Shown here: positions 16,756-23,574 of the stretch, piece by piece
Numbering within the stretch: position 1 is the stretch's first letter
Layout: each line of letters begins with the position of its first letter
Assembly (NCBI GenBank): GCA_002428205.1
Contig: DIUH01000127.1
Span: 10,059-33,632 of the forward strand
Length of the DNA: 23,574 nucleotides
DNA from: Planctomycetaceae bacterium UBA6163
GTDB taxonomy: Bacteria > Planctomycetota > Planctomycetia > Pirellulales > Pirellulaceae
Direction: 5' to 3'
Notes under the pieces: generated by a model
What the model saw: only the letters and a program-made list of their open reading frames with translations
Database searches by the model: none
What the model was told of the DNA's origin: nothing
Made by a program: the position numbers and the translations under genes

Positions 16756-17769
16756 TTATTGCCCTGTGTGATGCACTGCGATTTCGTTCAAGGTCGATTG
16801 AACTTGTGACAGTGAACCTACGACAACGAACAGCGAAAATTGGTAATCGCCGGGAACGATCTTGGGTCGGTTGCGAACCCGGAATACACAATTCCATTTG
16901 ACAACCCTTTCGTTCTTGAATCGGAAGCGACCATAGGTAGGGCCCGATACATCACCACTGTTAGTAGGCTGGGCGATCATCGCGTCGGGACAGAAGATTG
17001 CCATCGCGTGCTGTTTGTCGGCGGTGGAAAAAACGACCGGCAAGGCTTGCTCGCCTGGGCCATCGTCTAACGTCTGAAGTCGATTCAGCCGAGGATCCCA
17101 AGTCAGAAATTGGTTGAAATGCTCGGGCATATATCCCGTCAATGCTTCGAACTGTGCAAAACGATGAGGTTCGTTGTCTGCGACGTGAAATGTGGTCTCA
17201 TACTGAATCGCATGAGGCAATTCCTTCCAGCCGATGCGAACTTGTTTCGAAAGCTGGTGGTTGGAAAGTTCGGTTTGGTTGATCGCTGGTCGGCCAAAAG
17301 AGTTCTCACCCGGGGGCAACCAGAACGCCATCTGCACGCGTGTTCTCAAGACGTTGTCGGCGGCGTTCAAATCGATCAAGCGGCTGGTGGAAGTATTGCC
17401 GGTGTGATCGCCACGGGAGCCGGCTTCGGTGGGATTGAAACGTTCTGCCCAGAATGGTTCGTCCGATCCGCCGTCGAAGCTGAGCGCGGACTGTAATTGC
17501 CGACCATGGTCAAAACTGTCGATGAACTCCATTGCGTTCCAAGTCAGTGAATCGATCGCGCCGGCTAGACGGTTGGTCGTCTTGATCACGATCGCTGATT
17601 CAGCGGCCTGGCCACGAATGACGCTGTCGCCATCGACCGTTGCCCGCTGAACAGAAGTCACTTTTTCGTCATCCAGCGCCGAGACCGATTGGTTGGCAGT
17701 CGCTATGACCAGTGTCAACAATCCGATTAAGCGGCACCGAAAACGTGGCATCAATTTGACCGAAATCAT
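16756..17769 (-). CDS. Secreted protein of unknown function
   Basis: This 337-residue protein opens with a signal peptide (RFRCRLIGLLTLVIATANQS, cut near VSA/LDDE). The remainder looks like an all-beta extracellular domain. Distinct segments are GAIDSLTWNAMEFIDSFDHG, QLQSALSFDG, RFNPTEAGS, MAFWLPPGE, HRFAQFEALTGYMPEHFNQF and RVVKWNCVFRV. They give me the impression of a conserved family related to galactose-mutarotase-like or glycoside-hydrolase-associated beta-sandwiches, but I cannot name it firmly. No catalytic triad or metal site is obvious. ATG 17769 is used; an ATG at 17751 would also leave a good signal peptide. It is divergent from the MoxR operon and convergent with the AsmA-like gene. 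Confidence 0.6.
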   Translation of the reverse strand: MISVKLMPRFRCRLIGLLTLVIATANQSVSALDDEKVTSVQRATVDGDSVIRGQAAESAIVIKTTNRLAGAIDSLTWNAMEFIDSFDHGRQLQSALSFDGGSDEPFWAERFNPTEAGSRGDHTGNTSTSRLIDLNAADNVLRTRVQMAFWLPPGENSFGRPAINQTELSNHQLSKQVRIGWKELPHAIQYETTFHVADNEPHRFAQFEALTGYMPEHFNQFLTWDPRLNRLQTLDDGPGEQALPVVFSTADKQHAMAIFCPDAMIAQPTNSGDVSGPTYGRFRFKNERVVKWNCVFRVRNRPKIVPGDYQFSLFVVVGSLSQVQSTLNEIAVHHTGQ

Positions 17770-17908
17770 GAAAGCGAGGCTCTTGAGAGGGGTTTTCGGT
17801 ACTTCCGCGAGGTCGACGCGGAATAAGTTTGCGGTGGCGGTTTGCCATCGTCGGTTCGCCGGGTTTTAATGGTAACCGATGGTCGGCACAGGGAAACGCA
17901 AAAGTGCG

Positions 17909-17914
17909 TACAAT
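17909..17914 (+). promoter_or_regulatory. Candidate -10 element for the moxR operon
   Basis: TACAAT matches the -10 consensus at 5 of 6 positions, 62 nt before the chosen moxR start. The possible -35 (GGCACA, 17885-17890, 18-nt spacing) is weak. A transcription start near 17921 would lie inside the upstream extension of the open frame, which supports the later ATG as the true start. Confidence 0.25.
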
Positions 17915-17975
17915 CTGGCGACTCCTGCCCCCACCAGCACCCCACCAGCTGCGTCTATCCTTTGTCGAGAACCTG

Positions 17976-19034
17976 ATGACTTCGATTCCGCCACGCCAAC
18001 AACCAACATTGCAAACCCCTGTGGCAGATCCCAACCATGATCTCGAAATGGCGGCAAGGTTGGTGAAGTCGTTTTCGGCTGTGCGCGACCAAGTCGCCAA
18101 AGTTGTTGTCGGCCAAAGCGAAGTTGTCGAACAGCTGTTGATCGCGATTTTAGCACGAGGCCACTGTTTGCTCGAAGGTGTCCCAGGACTGGCCAAAACA
18201 CTGATGATTCGATCGTTGGCCGAGTCGATGGATTTGCAATTTCGACGAATTCAGTTCACGCCCGACTTGATGCCCGGCGACATCACGGGGACGGACATCA
18301 TTCAAGAAAATCCGCAAACCGGCCGTCGTGAAATGGTGTTCCAGCCCGGCCCGGTTTTTACACAAGTCTTATTGGCTGACGAAATCAATCGGACTCCCCC
18401 TAAAACTCAAGCTTCCTTGTTGGAAGCGATGCAAGAACATGAAGTGACCGCTGCGGGCAAGACGTATCGTTTGCAAGAACCCTTCTTCGTGCTGGCGACA
18501 CAAAACCCGATCGAACAAGAAGGGACTTATCCATTGCCCGAAGCCCAGCGGGACCGATTTATTTTTCATGTCGTCGTCGGCTACCCCGATCGCGATGAAG
18601 AAAGCGAGATCATCGATCGCACAACAGGTGGTCGCAGTGCGAAATGCACCCGTGTGATCGATGGCGAAGAAATCATTCGTTACCAGCAAGTGGTTCGCAC
18701 CGTTCCGCTGCCCGAAAACGTAAAGCAGTTCGTCCTCGGCTTGGTGCGAATGCTAAGGCCACGCGACGAGGCGTCGCCTGAATGGGTGAAGCAGTATGTG
18801 GAGTACGGCCCTGGGCCACGTGCCAGCCAGCAATTGGTGATCGGTGGTAAGGCGCGAGCGCTTCTGCATCGCCGACATCACGTCAGCATCGCTGATATCG
18901 AAGCGCTCGCATTGCCAGCGCTTCGTCATCGCATGGTGCCGACCTTTACTGCGGAAGCCGAAGGTTTAACGACGGATGATTTGGTGCGTCGGGCCTTGGC
19001 CGAATTGCCTCGTCCGAGCGGTTCGGCCCTTTAA
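17976..19034 (+). CDS. MoxR-family AAA+ ATPase
   Basis: This 352-residue ATPase has Walker A GVPGLAKT (68-75), Walker B VLLADEIN (131-138) and sensor 1 LATQNP (173-178). The family block GTYPLPEAQRDRF follows. The C-terminal helical lid ends with LRHRMVPTFTAEAEGLTTDDLVRR. MoxR proteins are cytoplasmic chaperone-like ATPases that work with VWA proteins to mature or insert metal cofactors or assemble complexes. The frame is open from 17829, but ATG 17976 is preferred because the preceding 49 residues are not typical of the family and contain the candidate promoter. It is followed after 14 nt by the DUF58 gene, so the three genes down to 22170 form an operon. Confidence 0.92.
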   Translation: MTSIPPRQQPTLQTPVADPNHDLEMAARLVKSFSAVRDQVAKVVVGQSEVVEQLLIAILARGHCLLEGVPGLAKTLMIRSLAESMDLQFRRIQFTPDLMPGDITGTDIIQENPQTGRREMVFQPGPVFTQVLLADEINRTPPKTQASLLEAMQEHEVTAAGKTYRLQEPFFVLATQNPIEQEGTYPLPEAQRDRFIFHVVVGYPDRDEESEIIDRTTGGRSAKCTRVIDGEEIIRYQQVVRTVPLPENVKQFVLGLVRMLRPRDEASPEWVKQYVEYGPGPRASQQLVIGGKARALLHRRHHVSIADIEALALPALRHRMVPTFTAEAEGLTTDDLVRRALAELPRPSGSAL

Positions 19035-19048
19035 GACGCGGTTTATCT

Positions 19049-19948
19049 ATGCATGTCAGCGACCTACTTACCGCAGGCCAGCGCGACCGGATCAAAGGGC
19101 TTGAATTGTTGGCCCGTCAGGTTGTCGAAGGTTTTTGCAGCGGCCAACACCGATCGCCTCATAAGGGCTACAGCGTTGAGTTCAAGGAACATCGTCCGTA
19201 TGTTCAAGGTGATGAGATCCGGGCGATCGATTGGAAGGTTTTCGGCAAGACTGATCGCATTTACATTCGCGAGTTCGAAGAAGAGACGAACCTGAAGTCG
19301 ACATTGATCGTCGACGGCAGCGGGTCGATGGGTTACTCGGGCCAGCGTGGCGGCCAATCGAAATACCAGTATGCGATCACGCTGGCCGCTTCGTTAGGCT
19401 ATTTGATGATCGGCCAGCAAGACGGTGTGGGGCTGGCGACGTTTGATACGAAGATTCGCGAGTTCCTGCCGCCGCGTAGTCGTCCATCTCAATTGCAGGC
19501 GATCTTTACTGGGTTACAACGTCGGCCGCCCGGTGGCGAAACCGATATGGGGCAAGTGCTCGGTGGGTTGGCGAAAAAACTGCATCGCCGCGGATTGTTA
19601 ATTCTGATTTCCGATTGTTTTGCCGACGTTGCAACCTTATTAAACTCGCTGAGCCATTTTCGTCATGCGAGGCACGAAGTGCTGGTCTTCCAGGTGCTTG
19701 ATCCTGACGAAGTCGACTTTCCGTTCAGCGGCAGAATGCGATTTCGAAATCTAGAACTGCTCGATCAACAAGAAGATATCGACGCGATTTCATTGCGCAC
19801 CGCTTATCGCGAAAGTTTCAACGCTCACCAAAAACAACTTCGTGACGGATGCGGTCGGGCGCGGATTGATCACGTCGTGATGACAACCGATACACCCGTT
19901 GCCGAAGGGCTTGCCCGCTACTTGGCGAATCGGCGGCGACTTTCATGA
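19049..19948 (+). CDS. DUF58 VWA-like protein
   Basis: This 299-residue protein carries the hallmark DUF58 segment FKEHRPYVQGDEIRAIDWKV followed by FGKTDRIYIREFEEE. Next comes a von Willebrand A-like fold with an intact metal-ion-dependent adhesion site: DGSGS (D89, S91, S93), T165 and D189. There are no membrane helices or signal peptide, so it is probably cytoplasmic, as expected for a MoxR partner. It has the start ATG at 19049 without a Shine-Dalgarno site. The last codons overlap the next gene in an ATGA arrangement, a sign of translational coupling. Confidence 0.9.
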   Translation: MHVSDLLTAGQRDRIKGLELLARQVVEGFCSGQHRSPHKGYSVEFKEHRPYVQGDEIRAIDWKVFGKTDRIYIREFEEETNLKSTLIVDGSGSMGYSGQRGGQSKYQYAITLAASLGYLMIGQQDGVGLATFDTKIREFLPPRSRPSQLQAIFTGLQRRPPGGETDMGQVLGGLAKKLHRRGLLILISDCFADVATLLNSLSHFRHARHEVLVFQVLDPDEVDFPFSGRMRFRNLELLDQQEDIDAISLRTAYRESFNAHQKQLRDGCGRARIDHVVMTTDTPVAEGLARYLANRRRLS

Positions 19949-22170
19949 TTCTGATCAATTGGTTGCTCGGTTTCGGAGCACTCGCATTCACCGTGCCGCT
20001 GGCGATTCACTTGCTGTTTCGCAATCGATTCGAATTGGTCGATTGGGGGGCGATGCAATTTTTGCAATCGGTCGTTCGCCAAAACCGACGGCGGATGCAA
20101 CTGCGTAATTTATTGTTGTTGCTGATCCGGTGCGCGATACCGATGTTGTTGGCGTTTTGCATGGCGCGTCCAGTGATGACCCAGTGGCGACAACCGCGTG
20201 GCGATTCGCCGGTGTCGATGGTCGTCGTGCTGGATAACAGTTATTCGATGGCGGCCAAGCACGGTGACGGCCGGCGAATCGATGTGGCAATGAATGCGGC
20301 CAAGCAGATCACGGAAAGTCTTGGACGCGGCTCCGAGATCACGCTGTTGACTAGCGATGGCATGATTCGCACCGCCGATCCGCAATCAGCGGGCCCCCGC
20401 ATCGACGAGATTTCGGTGGGCGGAACTCCGATGAACTTGGATTCGTTGGTATCGCGGGCGCTAAGAATATCGTCCGACAGCACCCTGGCCAATCGCCAGA
20501 TCGTGATGATCGTCGACCGATCGGCGGCCGATTTTTCACAGTCGATGCTTGACGGTTTGCCGGGCGTCGCCCAGCGGATCGCGGATGTCAAACCGGTTCC
20601 CGACTTTGCTTGGGTCGATCCGTTTCAAGAGGCTGAGGCGACGAGCTTTCAGAACATTCGTGTTCATCGTGTCGAACCGCAGGCAACGGTTGCTGTGCCA
20701 GGTCAAACGGTGCCATGGTTTGTCGAAGCGAGGGTCGATTCTATGGAGTTGCGAAACGTCGATCTGACGGTTCGCGTCAACGGTGTTGTCAATCAACAGA
20801 AAATCGTGCCGGTCACGGGCAACTTCGCGACGACCGTCGTGCCGCTGCGGATTGACGAGACGGGGCGTCATGTTGTGGAAATTGCGTTCGCGGCCAATGA
20901 AGACAGTATGACATCTGTAGCGGAGGATCATTTTTCGCCAGACGATCGGGTATGGCGAGATTACGCGGTGATTGATCCGGTGCTGGTTTGGTTGATCGAT
21001 GGCCAGCCATCCGACAAACCTTTACAAAGCGATACCGATTTTTTGGCTGTCGCACTGAGCCCATTTGCGCTCAGCGGCAAGTTGACCGAAACGACCCGTG
21101 CGGCCGACTTATTTCGCACGCGTAAAGTTCGTGCGGGACGGATCAAAAGTGACGTCACCGGGCAACCGGAACCATCGGTCGTCGTGATGGCCAATGTGGC
21201 TAAGCCGACACCGGAGGATGGTACCTGGTTGATTGACTTTGTTCAGCGCGGCGGAACATTGGTTGTCTTTGGTGGGCCGTCGATCGATTCGGCCTGGTAT
21301 GACCAGCATTTGACTGATGGGGAGCTTGGGCCATTGATGCCGATGTCGTTTGGTGATGTACGCCAGGCAACGCCGGGCGTGCCGATCGACGATTCCAAAC
21401 TTGTGTATCCTCCGCTTGTCGCCTTTTCACAACAGGAAAAAGGGACACTGGGTAGTGCCAGCGTGACCGGATGGCGCGAGCTGGTAAATCGCGATGGAAC
21501 CAAAACGGAATCGCAAGTATTAATCCGATTGGAAAATGGCGAACCGCTGGTTGTGCTCGGTGATTTCGGCAAAGGACAAGTTGTCCAAGTCGCGACCACC
21601 AGCAATGAGACTTGGACAACATTGCCGCTCAGGCCAGTATTTGTGCCGTTGATGCAACGCTTGCTCGCTCACTTGGCGGTTGGTCGTGGATCAGCGGTTA
21701 CTGTGGTCGCTGGCGAGCCACTAACAATTGACGCGGTGGCCGAAGGGAGTCGCTGGACCGTGACGACGCCTGATAATCAAACGCATGGAATTGTTGCCAC
21801 CATCGAAACGCAGACGCAGGATGATCAACCCGATCCGACCGACACACCGACGGATGCAAAACTGATCTGGCCAGCGGCGCGGCTTGCCGGCGGCTATCGA
21901 TTCGAATCCGAGGACGGCCAGATCGTGTGGTCAGCCGTGAATGTGCCCGCGACGGATCTGAAAGTGGCGAAGGTTGACCCACCAGTGATCGCGCAAACGG
22001 CGGAACGATTGGGCGTGAAGTACTATGCGTCGACGAGTGATTTCTTAGTGGACGACGGCAATCGGCGATTCGGCAAATCGGTATGGCATTATGTTTTAAT
22101 CGCACTCATTGCCGCGATGATTCTTGAGCCCGTCGTCCAACAACGCCGCGGCAAACCGGCAGCCGCTTGA
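19945..22170 (+). CDS. BatA-like membrane protein with VWA domain
   Basis: This 741-residue protein starts with the BatA N-terminal module: helix at about 4-25, then IHLLFRNRFELVDWGAMQFLQS, then a second helix at about 55-75. A VWA domain follows with MIDAS motif DNSYS (D97, S99, S101). The central part (VWLIDGQPSD to GTLVVFGGPS) resembles the glutamine-amidotransferase-like fold seen in long members of this family. A last helix lies at about 712-731, before a basic tail. The VWA and central domains would face the periplasm or cytoplasm depending on topology, which I cannot settle. It overlaps the DUF58 stop by 4 nt and ends the operon. Related clusters are associated with stress tolerance or protein-complex assembly in other bacteria; the role here is unknown. 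Confidence 0.87.
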   Translation: MILINWLLGFGALAFTVPLAIHLLFRNRFELVDWGAMQFLQSVVRQNRRRMQLRNLLLLLIRCAIPMLLAFCMARPVMTQWRQPRGDSPVSMVVVLDNSYSMAAKHGDGRRIDVAMNAAKQITESLGRGSEITLLTSDGMIRTADPQSAGPRIDEISVGGTPMNLDSLVSRALRISSDSTLANRQIVMIVDRSAADFSQSMLDGLPGVAQRIADVKPVPDFAWVDPFQEAEATSFQNIRVHRVEPQATVAVPGQTVPWFVEARVDSMELRNVDLTVRVNGVVNQQKIVPVTGNFATTVVPLRIDETGRHVVEIAFAANEDSMTSVAEDHFSPDDRVWRDYAVIDPVLVWLIDGQPSDKPLQSDTDFLAVALSPFALSGKLTETTRAADLFRTRKVRAGRIKSDVTGQPEPSVVVMANVAKPTPEDGTWLIDFVQRGGTLVVFGGPSIDSAWYDQHLTDGELGPLMPMSFGDVRQATPGVPIDDSKLVYPPLVAFSQQEKGTLGSASVTGWRELVNRDGTKTESQVLIRLENGEPLVVLGDFGKGQVVQVATTSNETWTTLPLRPVFVPLMQRLLAHLAVGRGSAVTVVAGEPLTIDAVAEGSRWTVTTPDNQTHGIVATIETQTQDDQPDPTDTPTDAKLIWPAARLAGGYRFESEDGQIVWSAVNVPATDLKVAKVDPPVIAQTAERLGVKYYASTSDFLVDDGNRRFGKSVWHYVLIALIAAMILEPVVQQRRGKPAAA

Positions 22171-22273
22171 GCCAAATCTCATACGTCGTTGTTCTGCTTT
22201 TAGGGAAGCACGCGCCAGTGAATCAAACTCGCTTGTGGCCCATCGTGATCTGGCATCACCCAGGCCCCGGTTA

Positions 22274-22298
22274 CTGCGACAAATTTGTCGTTTCGCAG
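22274..22298. repeat. Overlapping palindromes downstream of the BatA-like gene
   Basis: CGACAAATTTGTCG (22277-22290) is a perfect 14-bp palindrome. It competes with a second pairing, CTGCGA (22274-22279) with TCGCAG (22293-22298). The two foldings are mutually exclusive. It lies 104 nt after the stop of the MoxR operon and may be a terminator structure or a protein-binding site. Confidence 0.35.
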
Positions 22299-22313
22299 CG
22301 GAACAGAAACGAA

Positions 22314-22348
22314 AATGTCCCGTTGGCCTCAAGGGCCACCGGGACATT
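22314..22348 (-). terminator. Intrinsic terminator of pnp
   Basis: AATGTCCCG (22314-22322) pairs with CGGGACATT (22340-22348), and TGGCC (22324-22328) with GGCCA (22334-22338), around a 5-nt loop and one mismatch. Read on the minus strand it is followed by a U-rich tail (TTTCGTTTCTG). It lies 47 nt after the pnp stop codon. The stem may also end the convergent MoxR operon transcript, but the plus-strand side has no U-tract. Confidence 0.75.
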
Positions 22349-22395
22349 CAACTTACAGCTGCACCAGCGAAGATCGCTGAAGCTACCTGGGGCTA

Positions 22396-23574
22396 TCAGT
22401 CTCTGAAGCGATCTCCGCCGCCTCGGTTGCCGCGGTCACCACCGCCACCTCCTCGGCCGCCGCGTCCGCCACGACGAGGTCGGTCTTCACCGCCACGGTC
22501 GCCGCCTCGGTCGTCTTCGGAAACCAAAGACGCCATCTCGTCTTCAAGGCCAAGTTCTTCCAAGGCTCGACGGCGGCTCAGCTTGACACGGTCATGCTCA
22601 TCAACGTCGATGACCAAGACTTTCATCGTATCACCGACACCGATCACCTTGTCGACGCTGCTGATATAGCCGCTGGACAATTCGCTGATGTGAACCAAAC
22701 CGTCGCGACCTGGCAGGATTTCGACGAACGCGCCAAAGTCCTTGATGCTGCTGACAACGCCATCGTAGATCTTGCCGATCTGGACCGTTGCGGTGCAGGC
22801 TTCGACCTGTCGCATCGCTTCGGCCGCAGCTTCGCGGTTGCTGCTGGCGATCAAGACGGTGCCGTCGTCATCAACCTCGATCACGCAACCGGTCTTCTCT
22901 TGGATGCCACGAATGTTCTTGCCGCCCGGGCCGATCAACGCACCGATCTTATCGGGCGAAATCTTGGTGCGTAGCAATCGTGGAGCGGTCGGCGCGGTTT
23001 CACGACGCGGACGTGGGATGGTGGTCAACATCTTGCGAAGGATTTCAATCCGAGCTTCGCGCGACTGCTTTAAGGTCGCGCGAATGATGTCTTCGTTGAT
23101 CCCGGTGACCTTCAAGTCGAGCTGAATCCCGGTGATGCCGTTTTGCGTTCCGGCGATCTTAAAGTCCATGTCGCCGAAGTGGTCTTCGTCGCCAAGGATG
23201 TCGGTCAACAGGCACCAGTCGTCGTCTGAATTGCGGACCAAACCGACCGAGATACCGGCCACTGGGTTGGTGATCGGAACACCGGCTGCCATCAGACCGA
23301 GCGTTGCACCGCAAACGCTGGCCATCGAACTGCTGCCGTTGGATTCCAAAATGTCGCTGATTACGCGAATCGTGTAAGGAAACTCTTCGGGCGAAGGCAG
23401 CACTGGCGAAACACTTCGTTCGGCCAACATGCCGTGCCCGATTTCGCGTCGTCCTGGCCCACGAATCGGACGGCATTCGCCAACCGAGAACGAGGGGAAG
23501 TTGTAATCGAGCATGAACTTTTTGCTGAACTCGTCCTGCAAGCCGTCCACGCGTTGTTCATCACGCGACGTTCC
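22396..23574 (-). CDS. pnp: Polynucleotide phosphorylase, C-terminal half
   Basis: The frame is open to the window edge, so the N-terminal half lies outside. The visible 392 residues begin at the conserved GTSRDEQR. They contain the second RNase PH domain (GRREIGHG, ESNGSSSMASVC, the active-site aspartates in HFGDMDFKIAGT), a KH domain with IGPGGKNI (about 214-221), and an S1 domain (IYDGVVSSIKDFGAFVEI to VKLSRR). PNPase degrades RNA 3' to 5' using phosphate and can add 3' tails; it acts in the cytoplasm, often in the degradosome. The last 39 residues (22396-22515) form a low-complexity Arg-Gly-Asp-rich tail with several RGG motifs, which is not part of the core enzyme. The transcript ends at a good intrinsic terminator. 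Confidence 0.95.
   Translation of the reverse strand, partial: GTSRDEQRVDGLQDEFSKKFMLDYNFPSFSVGECRPIRGPGRREIGHGMLAERSVSPVLPSPEEFPYTIRVISDILESNGSSSMASVCGATLGLMAAGVPITNPVAGISVGLVRNSDDDWCLLTDILGDEDHFGDMDFKIAGTQNGITGIQLDLKVTGINEDIIRATLKQSREARIEILRKMLTTIPRPRRETAPTAPRLLRTKISPDKIGALIGPGGKNIRGIQEKTGCVIEVDDDGTVLIASSNREAAAEAMRQVEACTATVQIGKIYDGVVSSIKDFGAFVEILPGRDGLVHISELSSGYISSVDKVIGVGDTMKVLVIDVDEHDRVKLSRRRALEELGLEDEMASLVSEDDRGGDRGGEDRPRRGGRGGRGGGGGDRGNRGGGDRFRD

Noticed and set aside
17829..17975. 49-residue N-terminal extension of the MoxR ATPase
   Set aside because: The sequence is unlike MoxR N-termini and contains the candidate promoter; the ATG at 17976 fits the family length.
22124..22669. 181-residue plus-strand frame with a long Pro/Arg/Ser-rich tract
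   Set aside because: The tract is the antisense reading of the PNPase RGG tail; there is no start signal and it crosses the pnp terminator.
1..23574. CRISPR array, tRNA or rRNA genes, prophage or insertion sequence
   Set aside because: No regularly spaced direct repeats, cloverleaf sequences, rRNA segments or transposase genes were seen on either strand.

Overview
The window looks like a chromosomal segment of a planctomycete, probably of the Rhodopirellula/Pirellulaceae type. The reasons are moderate GC, scattered mostly monocistronic genes on both strands, few Shine-Dalgarno sites, a MoxR-DUF58-BatA cluster, large AsmA-like and LamG-type envelope proteins, and a Calvin-subtype class II aldolase. 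This assignment is an inference from gene content. There is no tRNA, rRNA, CRISPR array or recognisable insertion sequence.

Layout, left to right. (1) 1-1976, plus strand: the 3' part of an RNase Z-like metallo-beta-lactamase protein overlapping hemW. (2) 2180-3688, minus: an Amt ammonium transporter with a signal peptide and a long linker before its first helix. A hairpin lies between hemW and amt. (3) 4054-6659, plus: fructose-bisphosphate aldolase followed 41 nt later by an AMP-forming acyl ligase. (4) 6622-7821, minus: a single-pass membrane protein with HEAT-like repeats, overlapping the ligase gene tail to tail. (5) 7822-8304: no gene recognised. (6) 8305-12346, minus: a secreted serine hydrolase carrying a LamG domain split by a repeat domain that I read as a seven-bladed propeller, then a HGSNAT/NagX-like membrane acyltransferase. 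(7) 12347-12815: an intergenic region with two GC-rich hairpins and an AT-rich inverted repeat. (8) 12816-16466, plus: a 1216-residue AsmA-like protein. (9) 16652-16701: a large perfect hairpin. (10) 16756-17769, minus: a secreted protein of unknown function. (11) 17976-22170, plus: a MoxR ATPase, DUF58 protein and BatA/VWA protein in one tight operon. (12) 22396-23574, minus: the C-terminal half of polynucleotide phosphorylase with an Arg-Gly-rich tail and a clear intrinsic terminator.

How the genes fit together. The MoxR/DUF58/BatA genes form one functional unit, an AAA+ ATPase with two VWA proteins. The hydrolase and the acyltransferase lie on one strand 73 nt apart and could act together on acylated polysaccharides. 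RNase Z and PNPase are RNA-processing housekeeping genes, hemW serves heme trafficking, amt nitrogen uptake, and the aldolase central carbon metabolism.

The least ordinary points are the LamG domain interrupted by a propeller, the displaced lysine in the acyl ligase C-terminal motif, the RGG tail on PNPase, and the intergenic inverted repeats. I see no evidence for a wholly new multi-gene system; most genes belong to known families.
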